Source: Oligoflexia bacterium (GTDB lineage: Bacteria > Bdellovibrionota > UBA1018). Taken from it: a DNA stretch of 7,593 nt. The notes beneath the pieces were generated by a model that saw only the letters and a program-made list of their open reading frames with translations, ran no database searches and was not told the DNA's origin. Each line of letters begins with the position of its first letter. Position 1 is the stretch's first letter. The stretch is from assembly GCA_903858195.1 (NCBI GenBank), contig CAIOHW010000371.1:1-7593 (forward strand), given 5' to 3'. Positions 5,364 through 7,593 of this stretch are shown in pieces. Both the position numbers and the translations under genes were made by a program.

Positions 5364-5383
5364 ACTCTACCGGGCCGCACCTA

Positions 5384-6670
5384 CTACCGGATGAAGGCGC
5401 TTTGCCCCGGAAACTTCGCCTTCGCACCCAACGACTCCTCGATCCTGAGGAGCTGATTGTACTTTGCCAGACGGTCCGTGCGCGAAGCCGACCCCGTCTT
5501 GATCTGGCCGCAGTTGGTGCCCACGGCAAGATCGGCAATGAAGGCGTCCTCCGTCTCGCCGCTGCGGTGCGATGCGATCGCTGCGTAGCGTGCCGAGGCG
5601 GCCATCTTCATCGTCTCCAACGTCTCCGTCACGGTCCCGATCTGGTTGAGCTTGATCAGGATCGCGTTGGCCGTTCCCTTCTCGATTCCCTTCCTGAGAA
5701 CCAAGGGGTTGGTGACGAACAGGTCATCCCCGACGACCTGGCACTTGGATCCGATTCGGCGGGTCAACTCCGCCCAACCCTCCCAGTCATGCTCGGAAAG
5801 TCCGTCTTCAATGGACAGGATAGGGTACTTTTCCACCCATTGGCTATAGATCTCGATCATTTCTGAAGATTTGCGCCTGCGACCTTCGAACTCGTACATG
5901 CCCTTTTCGGGCGAGAACTCGCTGGCGGCGCAGTCGAGCGCCAAGAAAATGTCTTTACCCGGCTGGTAGCCTGCCTCTCGAATGGCCTGCTGAACGAGCT
6001 CGAGCACCTGCTGGTGCGGGTTCTCGCCGGGAATGGCCGGAGCAAAGCCCCCCTCGTCGCCAACACCGGTCGAAAGACCCTTGGAGTGCAGGATCTTCTT
6101 GAGCTTGTGGAAGACCTCGCAGCCCGCGCGAAGCGCCTCACCGAACCGGGGAAAACCCGCCGGAACGATCATGAACTCCTGGATCGCAAGGCCGTTGTCG
6201 GCATGCTTGCCGCCATTCAGGATGTTCATGAGCGGAACAGGGAGCGTCACCCCCTCGGCTCCCATCTCATGAGCAATCTGCTGCCAAAGTGCCCGACCTG
6301 AAAGCTCGGCCCGCAGCCGCGCTGCCGCCATGCTCACAGCCAGGATGGCATTGGCTCCCAGCCTCGACTTGTTCGGGGTGCCGTCGAGCGCGAGCATCGC
6401 GTCGTCGAGCGCCTTTTGCGAGGCCCACTCGCGGCCCACGACTACCGGAGCAATGAGGCCACGCACGTTTTCGACCGCCTTCAGCACACCCTTGCCGCCA
6501 AATCGTTTGGCATCACCGTCGCGAAGCTCAAGCGCCTCGCCCTCGCCGGTCGAGGCACCCGAGGGCACCATCGCCCGGACCGACTTTCCGGATGAATGCA
6601 GTTCCACTTCCACCGTGGGAAAACCCCGGGAGTCGAGCACTTCGCGAGCGAGCAGTTTTTCGATTTTCAT
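5384..6670 (-). CDS. eno: Enolase (phosphopyruvate hydratase)
   Basis: Interconverts 2-phosphoglycerate and phosphoenolpyruvate in glycolysis and gluconeogenesis; it also anchors the RNA degradosome in some bacteria. The ATG at 6670-6668 gives 428 residues (usual length 428-432), starting MKIEKLLAREVLDSRGFPTV. Catalytic and ligand residues are all visible: His156 (GGKHADN), Glu165 (QEFMI), Glu206 (GDEGGFAP), Lys340 (LIKLNQIGT), His368 (SHRSGETED) and Lys391 (QIKTGS). The three magnesium ligands are Asp246, Glu288 and Asp315. The mobile loop PSGASTGEGEA (36-46) reads G-E-G-E-A where G-x-x-E-A is usual. The C-terminal RLAKYNQLLRIEESLG is standard. The longer in-frame reading from 6817 overlaps sthA and was rejected. 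It follows sthA by 34 bases, a gap that contains a hairpin, and precedes ftsB by 20. Confidence 0.98.
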   Translation of the reverse strand: MKIEKLLAREVLDSRGFPTVEVELHSSGKSVRAMVPSGASTGEGEALELRDGDAKRFGGKGVLKAVENVRGLIAPVVVGREWASQKALDDAMLALDGTPNKSRLGANAILAVSMAAARLRAELSGRALWQQIAHEMGAEGVTLPVPLMNILNGGKHADNGLAIQEFMIVPAGFPRFGEALRAGCEVFHKLKKILHSKGLSTGVGDEGGFAPAIPGENPHQQVLELVQQAIREAGYQPGKDIFLALDCAASEFSPEKGMYEFEGRRRKSSEMIEIYSQWVEKYPILSIEDGLSEHDWEGWAELTRRIGSKCQVVGDDLFVTNPLVLRKGIEKGTANAILIKLNQIGTVTETLETMKMAASARYAAIASHRSGETEDAFIADLAVGTNCGQIKTGSASRTDRLAKYNQLLRIEESLGAKAKFPGQSAFIR

Positions 6671-6673
6671 GGT

Positions 6674-6696
6674 GCCCGAGTTTTCCACACCCGGGC
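6674..6696 (-). promoter_or_regulatory. Hairpin directly before the eno start codon
   Basis: In the minus-strand RNA, GCCCGGGU can pair with ACUCGGGC in an 8-bp stem (one G-U pair) around a 7-base loop. The stem ends three bases before the eno ATG and fills most of the 34-base sthA-eno gap. No U-run follows, so it is unlikely to be an intrinsic terminator. It could hinder ribosome entry or serve as a processing or stability element. Confidence 0.4.
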
Positions 6697-6704
6697 GGGC
6701 AGCT

Positions 6705-7593
6705 TCAACGACTTTTGCGGATCTGATCGAGAGCGTCCATGGCCGCAAGCTTGTAGGCTTCGGCAAGCGTCGGGTAATTGAACACCGCGTTGATGAAGTA
6801 ATAGAGATCGCCGCCAAACTGCATCACGGCCTGCCCGATGTGGATCAGGTTTGCCGCCGCGTCCCCCACGACATGGACTCCGAGGATCTTCAGAGTCTTT
6901 CGGTCAAAGATGATCTTGAGCAGCCCCCAGCGGTCGCCCACGATCTGGCCACGACTCACCTCGCGGTATGGGGCGCGTCCTACGACGATCTCGAGCCCCT
7001 TTTCGAGCCTGCAGTCTTCTTCGGTGCGCCCCACCATCGACATCTCGGGAATCGTGTAGATGCCGTAGGGATAGATCTCGGGCATTCGGTAGCTCTCACG
7101 GCTGTCCTCGAGCCTAAAGGCGTGGGAGGCCGCGATTCTGCCCTGCTCCATGCTCGTGGATGCCAGTGCAGGCGAGCCGATCACATCTCCCACCGCATAG
7201 ACATGCGGAAGCGAGGTGCGAAAATGCTCATCGACCTTGAGCAGGCCCCGATCATCCGGACGGATGCCGATCGCCTCGAGCCCCAAACTCCGGGTGTTGC
7301 CGTGGCGACCCAGTGCGACCAGAACGACGTCCGTGCTGAGCTTGCGGCCGCTGGACAGGTGCACGCGCACCTTGCCGGCGGTACGGCCTGACTTTGACTT
7401 GGAAGGACGCTCGATGCGACTGGCCTCGGTCTCGAGCAGGATCTCCATCTTTTGCTGCCGAAACCAGCCCTGCAGGTGCTCGACGATCTCACGGTCAACG
7501 GAAGCGAGGATCTCGTCGCGCCGGTCCACAAGCGTCACACGCGTGCCGGCAGTTGAAAAAATGCTCGCATACTCGCAGCCGATGATCCCGGCA
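6705..7593 (-). CDS. sthA: SthA, soluble pyridine nucleotide transhydrogenase (C-terminal part)
   Basis: FAD enzyme of the cytoplasm that moves reducing equivalents between NADPH and NAD+. The reading frame is open to the window edge; 295 residues are readable, against about 466 in E. coli, so the N-terminal FAD fold with its GxGxxG is outside. The visible part starts within the NAD(P)-binding fold (AGIIGCEYASIFSTAG) and contains the second FAD motif HVYAVGDVIGSPALAS. It ends with the dimerisation domain: GIYTIPEMSMVGRTEEDC, then HIGQAVM and VFNYPTLAEAYKLAAMDAL. In dihydrolipoamide dehydrogenase the last motif carries the catalytic His-Pro-Thr; here Tyr replaces His (NYPT), as in SthA, so transhydrogenase is preferred over Lpd. 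No second FAD or disulfide motif can be judged because that part is missing. It lies 34 bases before eno on the same strand. Confidence 0.93.
   Translation of the reverse strand, partial: AGIIGCEYASIFSTAGTRVTLVDRRDEILASVDREIVEHLQGWFRQQKMEILLETEASRIERPSKSKSGRTAGKVRVHLSSGRKLSTDVVLVALGRHGNTRSLGLEAIGIRPDDRGLLKVDEHFRTSLPHVYAVGDVIGSPALASTSMEQGRIAASHAFRLEDSRESYRMPEIYPYGIYTIPEMSMVGRTEEDCRLEKGLEIVVGRAPYREVSRGQIVGDRWGLLKIIFDRKTLKILGVHVVGDAAANLIHIGQAVMQFGGDLYYFINAVFNYPTLAEAYKLAAMDALDQIRKSR

Noticed and set aside
6674..6696. Intrinsic terminator after sthA
   Set aside because: The stem is good, but no U-run follows, and the eno ATG is three bases away.
6671..6817. N-terminal extension of enolase
   Set aside because: The added 49 residues are the sthA 3' end read in another frame; enolase has its normal length and N-terminus from 6670.
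6330..7391. Long plus-strand open frame (353 codons) opposite eno and sthA
   Set aside because: It lies antisense to two certain genes whose frames carry full catalytic motifs; open antisense frames are common in GC-rich DNA, and the translation is low-complexity in Ser, Pro, Arg and Ala.

Overview
The window is ordinary-looking chromosomal DNA from a GC-rich Gram-negative bacterium. Ten protein genes are packed with very short gaps; the largest gap is 98 bases. Gram-negative is inferred from a lipoprotein-type M48 protease, an FtsB-type divisome protein beside enolase, and a proteobacterial-type SthA. A deltaproteobacteria-like lineage is my guess; no marker settles it. I see no mobile element, CRISPR array, rRNA or tRNA, and no stretch over 300 bases lacks a gene.

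Layout. At the left edge, on the minus strand, is the 5' 60% or so of ettA, an ABC-F translation factor. It is divergent from a single-domain CheY-like response regulator (plus strand, 1065-1478). Convergent to that is a minus-strand pair: an Nfu-type Fe-S scaffold (2872-2306), followed 5 bases later by an M48 zinc metalloprotease lipoprotein (2300-1494). Divergent from nfu, on the plus strand, come an unrecognised secreted protein with an acidic tail (2971-3696), a YbhB/YbcL (PEBP-like) protein (3731-4234) and queF, the preQ1-forming nitrile reductase (4290-4697). The right half is a minus-strand series: the C-terminal two thirds of sthA (soluble transhydrogenase), eno (enolase), an ftsB-like gene and a cold-shock protein that appears to have its own promoter.

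The genes do not form one pathway. They are housekeeping functions: translation (ettA, csp), Fe-S assembly (nfu), tRNA modification (queF), central carbon and redox metabolism (eno, sthA), cell division (ftsB) and envelope quality control (M48). The less ordinary material lies between genes. There are -10-like elements placed so close to start codons that some mRNAs may have almost no leader, interlocked divergent promoters between ettA and cheY, and a hairpin directly before the eno start. The csp leader may begin with a hairpin followed by a run of seven G. I found no convincing undescribed multi-gene system. The secreted protein at 2971-3696 is the only gene of truly unknown function.
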